Shown here in pieces: positions 41,720-51,464 of a stretch of 64,000 bases of DNA. The notes under the pieces were generated by a model. It ran no database searches, had not been told where the DNA came from, and was given only the letters and a program-made list of their open reading frames with translations. Position 1 is the stretch's first letter; every line of letters begins with the position of its first letter. Origin of the DNA: Streptomyces sp. SKN60 (GTDB taxonomy: Bacteria > Actinomycetota > Actinomycetes > Streptomycetales > Streptomycetaceae); the NCBI RefSeq assembly GCF_026236535.1, contig NZ_JAHTMW010000030.1:1-64000 (forward strand). The letters run 5' to 3'. The position numbers and the translations under genes were made by a program.

Positions 41720-43990
41720 GTGCATCCTCCACGCTGCGGCAGGCTCCTGAGCCTGCTCGCCACCACCGCGCTCGCCGCCGCTTCCCTCGCCGTCACCGCC
41801 CCCACCGGCTCCGCGGCCCCGGTCTCGACCCCCGCCCCGGCCCCCGCCACGAGCCAGGACACCTACACCGTCACCGTCGGTGCCAAGGGCTCCTGGACCC
41901 ACCCCGACGACACCCCCGCCAGTCCCTACACCGACAAGGACGGCACCTTCTACTTCCAGCAGGCACACGCCCTCTACGGCGCGAACGACTCCCGCCAGTG
42001 GAACTTCTTCACCGGCGCCGACCTCGACACCGCCACCCGCTCCGGCGCGCTGAGCGACGCCGTCAACCCGAACAACAGCAACGACCGCAACAACGACACC
42101 ACCTGGCGCTGCAACAACAGCCCCACCGGCGTCGAATCCACCAACGCCCCCGCCGGCAGCGGCTACGCCCACCGCAACTACTGCGACCTCACCGGTCTGT
42201 GGGTCGACCCCGACACCGGCGACTGGTACGGGCTCGTGCACAACGAGTTCACCCCGCAGCCCTTCGCCGACGGCATCCACTACGACGGCATCGACTACGC
42301 CGTCTCCCGCGACCAGGGACGCACCTGGACCGTCAAGGACCACGTCATCACGTCCCCGTACAGCACCAGGCGCGGCGACACCGCCGCCTTCCCCCAGCAG
42401 ACGTACCACTACGGCACCGGCGACCCCCGCCTCTTCACCGACACCGCCTCCGGCTACTTCTACGTCTTCTACGGCTCGCGCATCGTGAACAAGGGCGGCG
42501 GCTGGGCCGCCTTCTACGGGCACGTCGCCCGCGCCCCCATCGCCTCGAAGATGGCCCCCGGCTCCTGGCAGAAGTGGTACGACGGCGCCTGGTCCCAGCC
42601 CGGCGTCGGCGGCCGCGAGAGCACCATGGTCCCCGTCGGCACCAGCAGCACCGGCTACGTGCCCACCGACCAGGAGTACGACCCGGCCACCCCCGGCACC
42701 GTCAGCCAGCAGGTCGCCGCCGGGCAGACCCCGCCCACCTCGCCGCTCTTCGTCATGGACATCACCTACAACGCCCACCTCGGGCTCTACATCGGCGAGC
42801 CGCAGGCCGTCGACCAGAGCGGCAAGGCCCCGCAGGAGCTCTACGCCACCGACGACCTCACCACCCAGAAGTGGTTCCGGCTCGGCGACACCGGCGGCTA
42901 CACCACCGCGTCCTGGTACCGCTGGTTCCTCGACTCCGGCAACCGCACGAACTCCGGCATCGTCGGCCGGGACTTCCGCGCCTACTGCTCCTTCGGCTGC
43001 TCCGGCGGCGCGAGCAGCGAGTACGTCAACCTGCGCATCGACAGCAGCCGGCCCGCCGCGCCCGTCGACACCACCAGGACCTACCGGATCGGCAGCGCCG
43101 GCGGACGCGTCCTCGCCCAGGTCCAGGGCGGTACGGGCACGACGTCCGTGGCCGCCCCCACCGGCTCGGCCCTCGAGTCCTGGACCTTCACCGCCAAGGG
43201 CGACGGCTCCTACCGCATCGCCAACGCCGCCACCGGGCAGTTCCTCGGCGTCGCCGCCACCGGCCCGGCCACCCGCGCCTGGGGCACCCGGCCCACCGTG
43301 ACCGCCCCGGCCGGCGGGACCGCGGCCACCGGCCAGGAGTGGTTCGTGATCCGCGGCGCCTCGGCCGCCGACAACACCCCCACCGGCACGTACCGCCTGG
43401 TCAACCGCTACAGCGGGCTCGTCCTCGGCCTCTCCGGCGACCCCGCGCGGCCGGCCGCCGAGACCACCCCGGCCCGCAGCTGGACCGACACCACCGGCAG
43501 CCCGGTCGGCGCCGGCCGCGGCGCCGCCGAGCAGACCCTGAGCCTCACCGCGACCGGCACCGCGCCGCCCGCCCTCGACGGCGTCCGCACCCTCACCACC
43601 GTCTCGGGCGGAAAGACGCTCGACGACCCCGACAGCAGCAGCGCCAACGGCACCCAGCTGATCACCTGGAGCCCGAACGGCGGCGCCAACCAGAAGTGGA
43701 CCCTCACCCGGCAGACCGACGGGAGTTACGAGCTGCGCAACGGCTCGTCCGGGAAGTGCGCCGACATCGAGGGCGGGTCCACGGCCGCCGGCGCCCGGGT
43801 CATCCAGTGGACCTGCCACGGCGGCGCCAACCAGCGCTGGACCATCCTGCGCCTGCCGTCCGGCGGCGGCTACACCGTCGCCTCCGTCGGCAGCGGACTG
43901 CTCCTGACCACCGCCTCGACCGGCGACGGCGCCCGCGTCACCCAGCAGCCCGACACCGGATCCGGCCTCCAGCAGTGGACGATCACATGA
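41720..43990 (+). CDS. Secreted beta-trefoil (ricin-type) carbohydrate-binding protein with N-terminal propeller-like domain
   Basis: The 756-residue protein has a signal peptide (LLSLLATTALAAASLAVTAPTGSAA). Residues 40-440 look like a five-bladed or related propeller fold with many Asp/Asn/Trp residues (SRDQGRTWTVKDHVIT, GDPRLFTDTASGYFYVFYGSR), as in glycoside hydrolase families 43 or 62-type relatives or sialidase-like proteins. Residues about 440-756 contain ricin-type trefoil modules with QxW repeats (NQKWTL, NQRWTI, LQQWTI). It would bind and perhaps hydrolyse a polysaccharide outside the cell. GTG 41720 follows GGGAG. It ends overlapping the next, convergent gene by 8 bp. Confidence 0.75.
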   Translation: MHPPRCGRLLSLLATTALAAASLAVTAPTGSAAPVSTPAPAPATSQDTYTVTVGAKGSWTHPDDTPASPYTDKDGTFYFQQAHALYGANDSRQWNFFTGADLDTATRSGALSDAVNPNNSNDRNNDTTWRCNNSPTGVESTNAPAGSGYAHRNYCDLTGLWVDPDTGDWYGLVHNEFTPQPFADGIHYDGIDYAVSRDQGRTWTVKDHVITSPYSTRRGDTAAFPQQTYHYGTGDPRLFTDTASGYFYVFYGSRIVNKGGGWAAFYGHVARAPIASKMAPGSWQKWYDGAWSQPGVGGRESTMVPVGTSSTGYVPTDQEYDPATPGTVSQQVAAGQTPPTSPLFVMDITYNAHLGLYIGEPQAVDQSGKAPQELYATDDLTTQKWFRLGDTGGYTTASWYRWFLDSGNRTNSGIVGRDFRAYCSFGCSGGASSEYVNLRIDSSRPAAPVDTTRTYRIGSAGGRVLAQVQGGTGTTSVAAPTGSALESWTFTAKGDGSYRIANAATGQFLGVAATGPATRAWGTRPTVTAPAGGTAATGQEWFVIRGASAADNTPTGTYRLVNRYSGLVLGLSGDPARPAAETTPARSWTDTTGSPVGAGRGAAEQTLSLTATGTAPPALDGVRTLTTVSGGKTLDDPDSSSANGTQLITWSPNGGANQKWTLTRQTDGSYELRNGSSGKCADIEGGSTAAGARVIQWTCHGGANQRWTILRLPSGGGYTVASVGSGLLLTTASTGDGARVTQQPDTGSGLQQWTIT

Positions 43991-46193
43991 GGTCCTGGCC
44001 CTGGCCCGAGTCCTCGTCCCGGGGCAGCTCCTGGGTCGCCCAGATCGTCTTCCCCCGGGCGGCGAACCGGGTGCCCCAGCGGCCCGCGAGATGCATCACC
44101 AGGAACAGCCCGCGCCCGCCCTCGTCGGTGGGCTCGGCGAGCCGCATGTGCGGGGTGGTGCTGCTGCCGTCGGTGACCTCGCAGATCAGCTCGCGGTCGC
44201 GCAGCATCCGCAGCGACAGGGGCGGCAGCCCGTAGCGGATCGCATTGGTGACGAGCTCGCTGACGATCAGTTCGGTGGCGTCGGCGAGCTCGTCGAGCCC
44301 CCAGTCCGCCAGCTTCCGTACGGCGAGGGCGCGGGCCTCGGCGACCACCGTCGGGTCGTGCCGCAGCGGCCACTCGGCGATCCGGTCCGCGCCCAGCCGG
44401 CGGGTGCGGACCAGCAGCAGGCTCGCGTCGTCCACGCTGCGCGGGTCGTGGCGCTCGCCGAGCGCGTACACGACGTCGTCGCAGAGCTCCGCCGGCGTCC
44501 GGCCCGCCCGGCCGAGCACCGTCCGCAGCGTCGCGCGGCCCTCGGCCGCCGAACGGCCCCGGCCCAGGACCAGACCCGCGGAGTAGAGGGCCAGCAGACT
44601 GCCCTCGGCGAGCTCCGCGGTCGCGACGGAGAAACCGCCGCCCCCGCCGAGCGGCGGCCCCGGCCGGATCTCCGACACCTGACTCCGCCCGTCCGGGCCG
44701 AGCACCAGCGGCACCGGATGCCCCGCGCTCGCGCCCCGGCAGCGCCCGGACACCGGGTCGTACACGAGGTAGAGACAGGTCGCCGACGGGGGCTCGGCCT
44801 GCGTCGACGTGGCCCCGCCCTCCGGTCCGACCTCCCGCGCCAGCCGTACGGTCACCTCGTCGAGACCGGACAGGAGCTCGTCCGGGGCGGGGTCGCGGGC
44901 CGCGAGCGCCCGCGCGGCGGTCCGCAGCTGGCCCATGGTCGCCGCCGCTTCGATGCCCCGCCCGGCGACCGTGCCGACGGTCAGCCCGACCCGCGCCCCG
45001 GAGAGCGGGATGACGTCGAACCAGTCCGCCCCGTCGTCGCCCGGCAGATGCACGTGCGCCGCCTCCACGCCCGTCAGCTCCGGAGGCGCGGACGGCAGCA
45101 GCCGGCGCTGCAGGGCGGTGGCGACGGTGCGCTCGCGGGTGTAGGCGTGGGCCTTGTCGATGCCGAGCGCCGTGAGCGTGGCGAGCTGTTCGGCGAGCTG
45201 CAGGTCGTCCCCGTCGAAGGGCTCGGGGCGGGTGGTGCGCAGGAAGACCGCGATCCCGAGGGCTGTGTCGTGCACCACGAGCGGCGCGGCGATCAGCGAG
45301 TGCGCGCCGGCGCCGAACGTCTTCGCCCCCGGGGTGCCGGCGGCGAGCCGGGGGACGAGACGCGGCCGCAGATCGGCGAGAGCCTGGGAGCACGGGGTGG
45401 GGAAGGGGAGCTCGACGAGCGCGCCCGGTGCGACGTCCCCGGCCGAGCCGTCGGCGGCGCGGAACGCGGCACGGCGCAGCGGGCTGCCCGGACCGACCCG
45501 GCCGGGCCGCAGCCGGCGCCCCTGGGACACCTCGCCCAGCACGTCGACGATCACGACGTCGGCGAGGTCCGGCACCGCCACCGCCGCAAGCTGCTCGGCC
45601 GTGGCGGTCTCGTCGAGGCTCGTGCCGATCCGGCGGTGCGCCCGGTGCAGGACCTCCAGGCGGGCCAGGGCCTGCTCGCGGTCGGTGACGTTCTCGGCGA
45701 GCGCGGCGAGTCCGAGCACCTTGCCCGAGGAGTCCGTGAGCCGGAACAGGGACGCGGACACGGCGATCTCCTCGCCGTCGCCGGGGTCGGGCCCGCCGGG
45801 GCGCCGCCCGCGCAGCAGGATGCCGAGCGCCGACTCGCCGGTCTCCAGGACGCGCCGGGCGGTCGAGATCAGCTCGTCCGTGGCGAGTCCGGGGGCGAAG
45901 CCGCCGATCCGGTGACCGAGCACCCGTTCCTCCGGCACCTGCCGCATGCCGTGCGCCGCGTGGTTGAAGCGCGTCACCCGCAGCTCCGGGTCCACCAGGA
46001 ACAGGCCCACCGGCGCCTGGGTGAAGAGGGCGTCCAGAAGCGCCGCCTCGGCCGCCCGTTCCTCGGCCCCGCGCTCCGCATCGCCCACCGTCGCCACCAC
46101 CTCCGGCTCGCCGGGCCGCCGTGTGCCCCGCAAGACCACGATGGCAGCCGCCGGGCGCGCGGCAAGTCGGCGCCGGGTCGCCCCCGGCACCAT
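43983..46193 (-). CDS. PAS-GAF-PP2C-HATPase regulator with an altered PP2C site
   Basis: The 736-residue protein has a PAS domain (about 55-170), GAF domain (about 190-345), SpoIIE/PP2C domain (about 380-595) and a C-terminal HATPase domain (about 605-720, ELIVSELVTNAIRYG). The PP2C domain keeps GADWFDV (Asp390) but the second motif reads TVGTVAGRG, with Thr408 where a metal-binding Asp is expected and Arg412 where His is common. The phosphatase may be weak or dead. The C-terminal DDASLLLV motif is retained. It would act in a partner-switching module or scaffold. It starts 43 bp before the end of the meaB gene and may be co-transcribed. Confidence 0.8.
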   Translation of the reverse strand: MVPGATRRRLAARPAAAIVVLRGTRRPGEPEVVATVGDAERGAEERAAEAALLDALFTQAPVGLFLVDPELRVTRFNHAAHGMRQVPEERVLGHRIGGFAPGLATDELISTARRVLETGESALGILLRGRRPGGPDPGDGEEIAVSASLFRLTDSSGKVLGLAALAENVTDREQALARLEVLHRAHRRIGTSLDETATAEQLAAVAVPDLADVVIVDVLGEVSQGRRLRPGRVGPGSPLRRAAFRAADGSAGDVAPGALVELPFPTPCSQALADLRPRLVPRLAAGTPGAKTFGAGAHSLIAAPLVVHDTALGIAVFLRTTRPEPFDGDDLQLAEQLATLTALGIDKAHAYTRERTVATALQRRLLPSAPPELTGVEAAHVHLPGDDGADWFDVIPLSGARVGLTVGTVAGRGIEAAATMGQLRTAARALAARDPAPDELLSGLDEVTVRLAREVGPEGGATSTQAEPPSATCLYLVYDPVSGRCRGASAGHPVPLVLGPDGRSQVSEIRPGPPLGGGGGFSVATAELAEGSLLALYSAGLVLGRGRSAAEGRATLRTVLGRAGRTPAELCDDVVYALGERHDPRSVDDASLLLVRTRRLGADRIAEWPLRHDPTVVAEARALAVRKLADWGLDELADATELIVSELVTNAIRYGLPPLSLRMLRDRELICEVTDGSSTTPHMRLAEPTDEGGRGLFLVMHLAGRWGTRFAARGKTIWATQELPRDEDSGQGQDLM

Positions 46194-46236
46194 GGGTGGT
46201 GCCGGGGCACGAGGCTCACCCGTTCGGCCGAGAGCG

Positions 46237-47220
46237 TCAGCCTCCGGACCCCAGCGCCCCCAGGATCCGCTCGGCCGCCAGCGTCGCCGTCAGCTCGCCG
46301 TCCCGGACCCGCCGCTCCACCTCGGGGGTGAGGGCGCGGACCGCCGGGTCGGCGTGCAGGCGGTTCAGGAGCTCGTCGCGGACCATCGACCAGGCCCAGT
46401 CGACCTGCTGGTCGCGGCGCCGGGCGTCGAGGCGGCCGGTCGCGTCCAGGAGTGCGCGGTGCTTCTCCAGGCGCTCCCACACCTCGTCGAGGCCGGTCGA
46501 CTCGCGGGCGCTGCAACTCAGCACCGGCGGCGTCCAGAAGGCCTCCTTGCCGTGCATGAGACGCAGCGCGCCCGCGAGTTCGCGTGCGGCGGCGCGGGCG
46601 TCGCGCTCGTGCGGGCCGTCGGCCTTGTTGACCGCGACCACGTCCGCCAGCTCCAGGACGCCCTTCTTGATGCCCTGCAGCTGGTCGCCGGTGCGGGCCA
46701 GGGTGAGCAGCAGGAAGGAGTCGACCATGTTCGCCACGGTCGTCTCCGACTGCCCGACGCCGACCGTCTCGACCAGCACGACGTCGTAGCCGGCGGCCTC
46801 CATCACCACCATCGACTCACGGGTCGCCTTGGCGACACCGCCCAGCGTGCCCGCGCTCGGCGAGGGCCGCACGAACGCCGCCGGGTCGACCGCGAGCCGC
46901 TCCATCCGGGTCTTGTCGCCCAGGATGGAGCCGCCGGTACGGGTCGAGGACGGGTCGACTGCGAGCACCGCCACCCGGTGCCCGAGGCCGGTCAGCATGG
47001 TGCCGAAGGCGTCGATGAAGGTCGACTTGCCGACCCCCGGCACCCCGCTGATCCCGATCCGCCGGGCCCGGCCGCTGTGCGGCAGCAGCCGGGTCAGCAA
47101 CTCCTGGGCGAGCGCCCGGTGTTGCGGCCGGGTGGACTCGACGAGGGTGATGGCGCGCGCCACGAGGGCGCGCTTCCCGTCCCGTACACCCTTCTCGTAC
47201 GTGTCGATGTCGATGGCCAT
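46237..47220 (-). CDS. meaB: Methylmalonyl-CoA mutase-associated GTPase MeaB
   Basis: The 327-residue G3E-family GTPase has the Walker A GVPGVGKST (59-67), a VDPSSTRTGGSILGDK segment, ETVGVGQSE and VNKADG (base specificity). MeaB protects methylmalonyl-CoA mutase and gates cofactor loading. It follows mutB with a 3-bp gap, so the three genes form one operon. Confidence 0.9.
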   Translation of the reverse strand: MAIDIDTYEKGVRDGKRALVARAITLVESTRPQHRALAQELLTRLLPHSGRARRIGISGVPGVGKSTFIDAFGTMLTGLGHRVAVLAVDPSSTRTGGSILGDKTRMERLAVDPAAFVRPSPSAGTLGGVAKATRESMVVMEAAGYDVVLVETVGVGQSETTVANMVDSFLLLTLARTGDQLQGIKKGVLELADVVAVNKADGPHERDARAAARELAGALRLMHGKEAFWTPPVLSCSARESTGLDEVWERLEKHRALLDATGRLDARRRDQQVDWAWSMVRDELLNRLHADPAVRALTPEVERRVRDGELTATLAAERILGALGSGG

Positions 47221-47223
47221 GGA

Positions 47224-49434
47224 TCAGGCGTCGTGTCCCGCGACGGCGTCCTGTCCCGGGCCCGCCTCGTGCCCCAGGCCGGCCGCGAGCCGGCGCACCA
47301 GGTCCGCGGCGGCGTCCGGGATCACCGTGCCGGGCGGGAAGACCGCGGCGGCACCCATCTCCAGGAGCGTGGGCACGTCCTGGGGCGGGATGACCCCGCC
47401 GACCACGATCATGATGTCCTCGCGGCCCTCCGCGGCCAGCTCGTCCCGCAGCGCGGGGACGAGCGTGAGGTGGCCTGCCGCCAGGGACGAGACGCCCACG
47501 ATGTGGACGTCCGCCTCGACGGCCTGCCGGGCCACCTCGGCCGGCGTCTGGAACAGCGGGCCGACGTCGACGTCGAAGCCCAGGTCGGCGAAGGCGGTCG
47601 CGATCACCTTCTGGCCGCGGTCGTGCCCGTCCTGGCCCATCTTGGCCACCAGGATGCGGGGACGCCGGCCCTCGTTCTCCTCGAAGGAGTCGACGAGCGC
47701 GCGGGTGCCGTCCACGGACGGGGACTCGCCTGCTTCGTTGCGGTACACGCCGGAGATCGTACGGATCTGGCCCGCGTGCCGCCCGTACACCTTCTCCAGG
47801 GCGTCCGAGATCTCGCCGACAGTCGCCTTGGCGCGGGCCGCGCGCACCGCCAGTTCGAGCAGGTTGCCCTCGCCGCCGGCGGCCCGGGTGAGGTCGTCGA
47901 GCGCGTCCTGGCAGGCCCGCTCGTCGCGCTCGGCGCGCAGCCGGCGCAGCTTCTCGATCTGCTGGGCGCGGACCGAGGAGTTGTCGACCTTGAGGACGTC
48001 GATCTGCTCGTCGCCGTCCACCCGGTACTTGTTGACGCCGATGACCGGCTGCCGGCCGGAGTCGATCCGCGCCTGGGTACGGGCCGCGGCCTCCTCGACG
48101 CGCAGCTTCGGGATGCCCGCGTCGATGGCCTGTGCCATGCCGCCGGCCGCCTCGACCTCCTGGATGTGCTGCCAGGCCTTGCGCGCCAGGTCGTAGGTGA
48201 GGCGCTCCACGTACGCGCTGCCGCCCCACGGGTCGATGACCCGGGTGGTGCCCGACTCCTGCTGGATGAGCAGCTGGGTGTTGCGGGCGATGCGCGCCGA
48301 GAAGTCGGTCGGCAGGGCGAGCGCCTCGTCGAGCGCGTTGGTGTGCAGCGACTGGGTGTGGCCCTGGGTCGCCGCCATCGCCTCCACGCAGGTGCGCGTG
48401 ACGTTGTTGAAGACGTCCTGCGCGGTGAGCGACCAGCCCGAGGTCTGCGAATGGGTCCGCAGGGAGAGGGACTTGGCGTTCTGCGGGTCGAACTGCTTGA
48501 CCAGCTTGGCCCACAGCAGCCGGGCCGCGCGCAGCTTGGCGACCTCCATGAAGAAGTTCATGCCGATCGCCCAGAAGAACGACAGGCGCGGCGCGAACGC
48601 GTCCACGTCCAGGCCCGCCTCGCGGCCCGCCCGCAGGTACTCCACGCCGTCCGCGAGGGTGTACGCCAGCTCCAGGTCGGCCGTCGCACCGGCCTCCTGG
48701 ATGTGGTACCCCGAGATGGAGATGGAGTTGTAGCGGGGCATGTTCTTCGAGGTGAAGGCGAAGATGTCGGAGATGATCCGCATCGACGGCTTCGGCGGGT
48801 AGATGTAGGTGTTGCGGACCATGAACTCCTTGAGGATGTCGTTCTGGATGGTCCCCGCCAGCTTCTCGGCCGGCACACCCTGCTCCTCGGCGGCGACGAT
48901 GTACAGCGCGAGCACGGGCAGCACCGCGCCGTTCATCGTCATCGACACCGACATCTTGTCCAGCGGGATGCCGTCGAAGAGCTGCCGCATGTCGTAGATC
49001 GAGTCGATCGCCACGCCCGCCATGCCGACGTCGCCGGTCACGCGCGGGTGGTCGCTGTCGTAGCCGCGGTGGGTCGGCAGGTCGAAGGCGACCGACAGGC
49101 CCTTCTGGCCGGCCGCCAGGTTGCGCCGGTAGAAGGCGTTGGACTCCTCGGCGGTCGAGAAGCCCGCGTACTGCCGGATCGTCCACGGCTGGTTGACGTA
49201 CATCGTCGGGTACGGGCCGCGCAGATACGGCGTCACGCCCGGGTAGGTGCCGAGGAAGTCGACGTCCTCCAGGTCACGGCCGGTGTACAGCGGCTTGACG
49301 CCGATGCCCTCCGGCGTCTCCCACAGCAGGTCGTCGCCGCCCGAGGCGCGCTTGACCGCGGCACGCCAGTCGTCGGCGCTGCCGGCCGGGGTGGGGGATC
49401 CGAGGTCGATCCCGGTGAAGTCGGGGATTCCCAT
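47224..49434 (-). CDS. mutB: Methylmalonyl-CoA mutase, large (catalytic) subunit
   Basis: The 736-residue protein is a full MutB: N-terminal TIM barrel with TMYVNQPWTIRQYAGFSTAEESN, SVSMTMNGAVLPVLALYI, ISISGYHIQEAGA and the C-terminal B12 domain with QDGHDRGQ (Asp602, His604, Gly607) and SSLAAG, VVGGVIPPQD. It interconverts succinyl-CoA and (R)-methylmalonyl-CoA using adenosylcobalamin, feeding polyketide extender units or propionate metabolism. ATG 49434 shares one base with the mutA stop. Confidence 0.95.
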   Translation of the reverse strand: MGIPDFTGIDLGSPTPAGSADDWRAAVKRASGGDDLLWETPEGIGVKPLYTGRDLEDVDFLGTYPGVTPYLRGPYPTMYVNQPWTIRQYAGFSTAEESNAFYRRNLAAGQKGLSVAFDLPTHRGYDSDHPRVTGDVGMAGVAIDSIYDMRQLFDGIPLDKMSVSMTMNGAVLPVLALYIVAAEEQGVPAEKLAGTIQNDILKEFMVRNTYIYPPKPSMRIISDIFAFTSKNMPRYNSISISGYHIQEAGATADLELAYTLADGVEYLRAGREAGLDVDAFAPRLSFFWAIGMNFFMEVAKLRAARLLWAKLVKQFDPQNAKSLSLRTHSQTSGWSLTAQDVFNNVTRTCVEAMAATQGHTQSLHTNALDEALALPTDFSARIARNTQLLIQQESGTTRVIDPWGGSAYVERLTYDLARKAWQHIQEVEAAGGMAQAIDAGIPKLRVEEAAARTQARIDSGRQPVIGVNKYRVDGDEQIDVLKVDNSSVRAQQIEKLRRLRAERDERACQDALDDLTRAAGGEGNLLELAVRAARAKATVGEISDALEKVYGRHAGQIRTISGVYRNEAGESPSVDGTRALVDSFEENEGRRPRILVAKMGQDGHDRGQKVIATAFADLGFDVDVGPLFQTPAEVARQAVEADVHIVGVSSLAAGHLTLVPALRDELAAEGREDIMIVVGGVIPPQDVPTLLEMGAAAVFPPGTVIPDAAADLVRRLAAGLGHEAGPGQDAVAGHDA

Positions 49435-51251
49435 CAGGACACTCCCATGCGGTCGAGGGTGGCGGAGAGCACGGCGACGGCGTCGCACCCCGCGAAGACG
49501 TACGAGTCGGCGTCCGGGTACGCGGCCGGGCGCCCGGCGAGCACCACGTGCCCGGCACCGGCGGCGCGGAACGCGGCGGCCTCCTCGGCGGCCCGCTCCT
49601 CGTACACCGCGTCGCTGGAGCACAGGCACACCTCGGCGGCGCCGCTGTCCTCGAACGAGCCCTCGGTGACCGGCTCGATGCCACCTGCCTGGAACAGGTT
49701 CGCGGCGAAGGTGAGGCGCGCGGTGTGCGCGGCGGCCGGGCCGAGCGCGGCCAGATAGACCCGCGGCCGGGCGCCGGTGGCGGCGAGATGCGCGTCGGAA
49801 CGGGCGCGCAGCGCCTCGAAGGCCTCGTCGCGGCGGACCCGCGGCAGACCCCCGGTGGGCTCGGCGGGCGCCGGCTCGCGCACCACCGGCTTCTCCGCCA
49901 GGTGCGGGAACTCGCTGACCCCGGTGACCGGTTCGCGGCGCTTGGCGAGCGCCTTGGACCGCTCGGCCCAGGTGGCGCTCAGCCGCTGCTCGATCCAGCC
50001 GGAGCGCAGCGCGGCGGCCTGGCCGCCCTGCCGCTCGATCTCCTGGAAGAACTCCCAGGCGGCGTGGGCGAGTTCGTCGGTCAGCGTCTCCACGTACCAG
50101 GAGCCGCCGGCCGGGTCGATGACCCGGGACAGGTGCGACTCCTCGATCAGGATCGTGGAGGTGTTGCGGGCGATCCGGCGCGCGAAGGCGTCCGGCAGAC
50201 CGAGCGCGTGGTCGAAGGGGTGCACGGTGACCGACTCGGCGCCGCCGACACCGGCGGCGAGGGTGGCGACCGTGGTGCGCAGCATGTTCACCCACGGGTC
50301 GCGGGCCGTCATCATCACCGGCGAGGTGACCGCGTGCTGGAGCTGTGCCCCGGCCGCCGCCGCGCCGGACGCCTCGGCGACCCGCGCCCACAGGCGACGG
50401 GCGGCGCGCAGCTTGGCGATGGTGAGGAACTGGTCGGCGGTGGCCGCGTAGCGGAACTCCAGCTGGCCGAGGGCCTGCTCGACGGTGAGGCCGCCGTCGG
50501 TGAGCGCGCGGAGGTAGGCGACGCCGGTGGCGAGCGAGGCGCCGAGCTCCTGTGCGGCGGAGCCGCCGGCCTCGTGGTACGGCAGGGCGTCCACGGTCAG
50601 CGCCCGCAGCCCCGGGTACGTCTCGGCGCAGCGGCGGGCCAGCGCGACGGCGCCCGGGAGACCCTCGGGGTCGTACGGGGTGCCGGTGCGGGCCTCGGTG
50701 CCGAGCGGGTCGGCGCCCAGGTTGCCGCGGGCGGCGTCGGCGGCGACGCCCCGCCGCCCGTACAGCGCGAAGAGCTCCTCCGCGGCGGCGGTGGTGTCGG
50801 CGCCGGCGTCCAGGACGACGGGCGCGAGGTCGAGGTAGACCCCCTCCAGGACCCGGCCGAGGGCGTCCACCGGGATGCCGTCGGCACCGACGGTCAGCCA
50901 CAGCGAGGTGACGCCGTTCTCCAGGTCGGTGAGGACCGCCTCGGCGTCCGCCGTGCGGTGGCGCTGGCGCACGTCCCAGCCGCCCGCCGTGTTGCCCTCG
51001 GCGCGCCCGGAGCGCACGAAGGGGGCGAAGCCGGGCAGCCCGGGATCGGGCACGCCATCGGCGTCGGTGTACAGCGGCCGGGCCTGTACGCCGTCCTCCA
51101 GCTGGGTGGAGAGCGCGTCCTCGGCCTCGGTCTCGGGAACGTCCTTGCCCGACCTGCTCAGTACGCCCGCCACGAGGCGCTGCCACTGCGCATGGGTCGC
51201 TGCGGGGAACTCGGCGGCCAGAGAGAGGCCGTCGTCAGGCAGCACAGTCAT
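49434..51251 (-). CDS. mutA: Methylmalonyl-CoA mutase, small subunit
   Basis: The 605-residue protein is the non-catalytic MutA with the same TIM-barrel plus B12-like fold as MutB. Landmarks are VTVHPFDHALGLPDAFARRIARNT, SHLSRVIDPAGGSWYVETLTDELA and the C-terminal domain lacking the DxHxxG motif. The stop shares one base (TGATG) with the mutB start, ensuring equal synthesis of the two subunits. Upstream lies a short intergenic region with a 29-bp repeat. Confidence 0.9.
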   Translation of the reverse strand: MTVLPDDGLSLAAEFPAATHAQWQRLVAGVLSRSGKDVPETEAEDALSTQLEDGVQARPLYTDADGVPDPGLPGFAPFVRSGRAEGNTAGGWDVRQRHRTADAEAVLTDLENGVTSLWLTVGADGIPVDALGRVLEGVYLDLAPVVLDAGADTTAAAEELFALYGRRGVAADAARGNLGADPLGTEARTGTPYDPEGLPGAVALARRCAETYPGLRALTVDALPYHEAGGSAAQELGASLATGVAYLRALTDGGLTVEQALGQLEFRYAATADQFLTIAKLRAARRLWARVAEASGAAAAGAQLQHAVTSPVMMTARDPWVNMLRTTVATLAAGVGGAESVTVHPFDHALGLPDAFARRIARNTSTILIEESHLSRVIDPAGGSWYVETLTDELAHAAWEFFQEIERQGGQAAALRSGWIEQRLSATWAERSKALAKRREPVTGVSEFPHLAEKPVVREPAPAEPTGGLPRVRRDEAFEALRARSDAHLAATGARPRVYLAALGPAAAHTARLTFAANLFQAGGIEPVTEGSFEDSGAAEVCLCSSDAVYEERAAEEAAAFRAAGAGHVVLAGRPAAYPDADSYVFAGCDAVAVLSATLDRMGVS

Positions 51252-51400
51252 GGTCGGAGCCTAGGTTGTCACGCATACGAGCAGCAGCGTGATCAGCTGT
51301 GACCTTGACCTCGCCGGATTTCCCTTGATCCCGGGTGACGGTCGTGCTGGGCGGGAAACAGGGGGGTGTCAAGGGGTCGGTACGGGTTGTGGCGGACCCG

Positions 51401-51458
51401 CGGCTCGGTCCTGCGGGCGCCCGGACGACCGGCTCGGTCCTGTGGTCGCCCGGGCGTC
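51401..51458. repeat. 29-bp tandem repeat between mutA and terD
   Basis: Two imperfect copies of a 29-bp unit run back to back (51401-51429 and 51430-51458), each starting CGGCTCGGTCCTG and ending in CGCCCGG(A/G)CG. It is in the 213-bp gap between mutA and the TerD gene. No function is evident. Confidence 0.6.
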
Positions 51459-51464
51459 CGGACG

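Noticed and set aside
47224..51186. A single 1320-codon open frame on the minus strand spanning mutA and mutB
   Set aside because: The upstream half is an out-of-frame shadow of mutA; the true genes are mutA and mutB, each with its own start and motifs.
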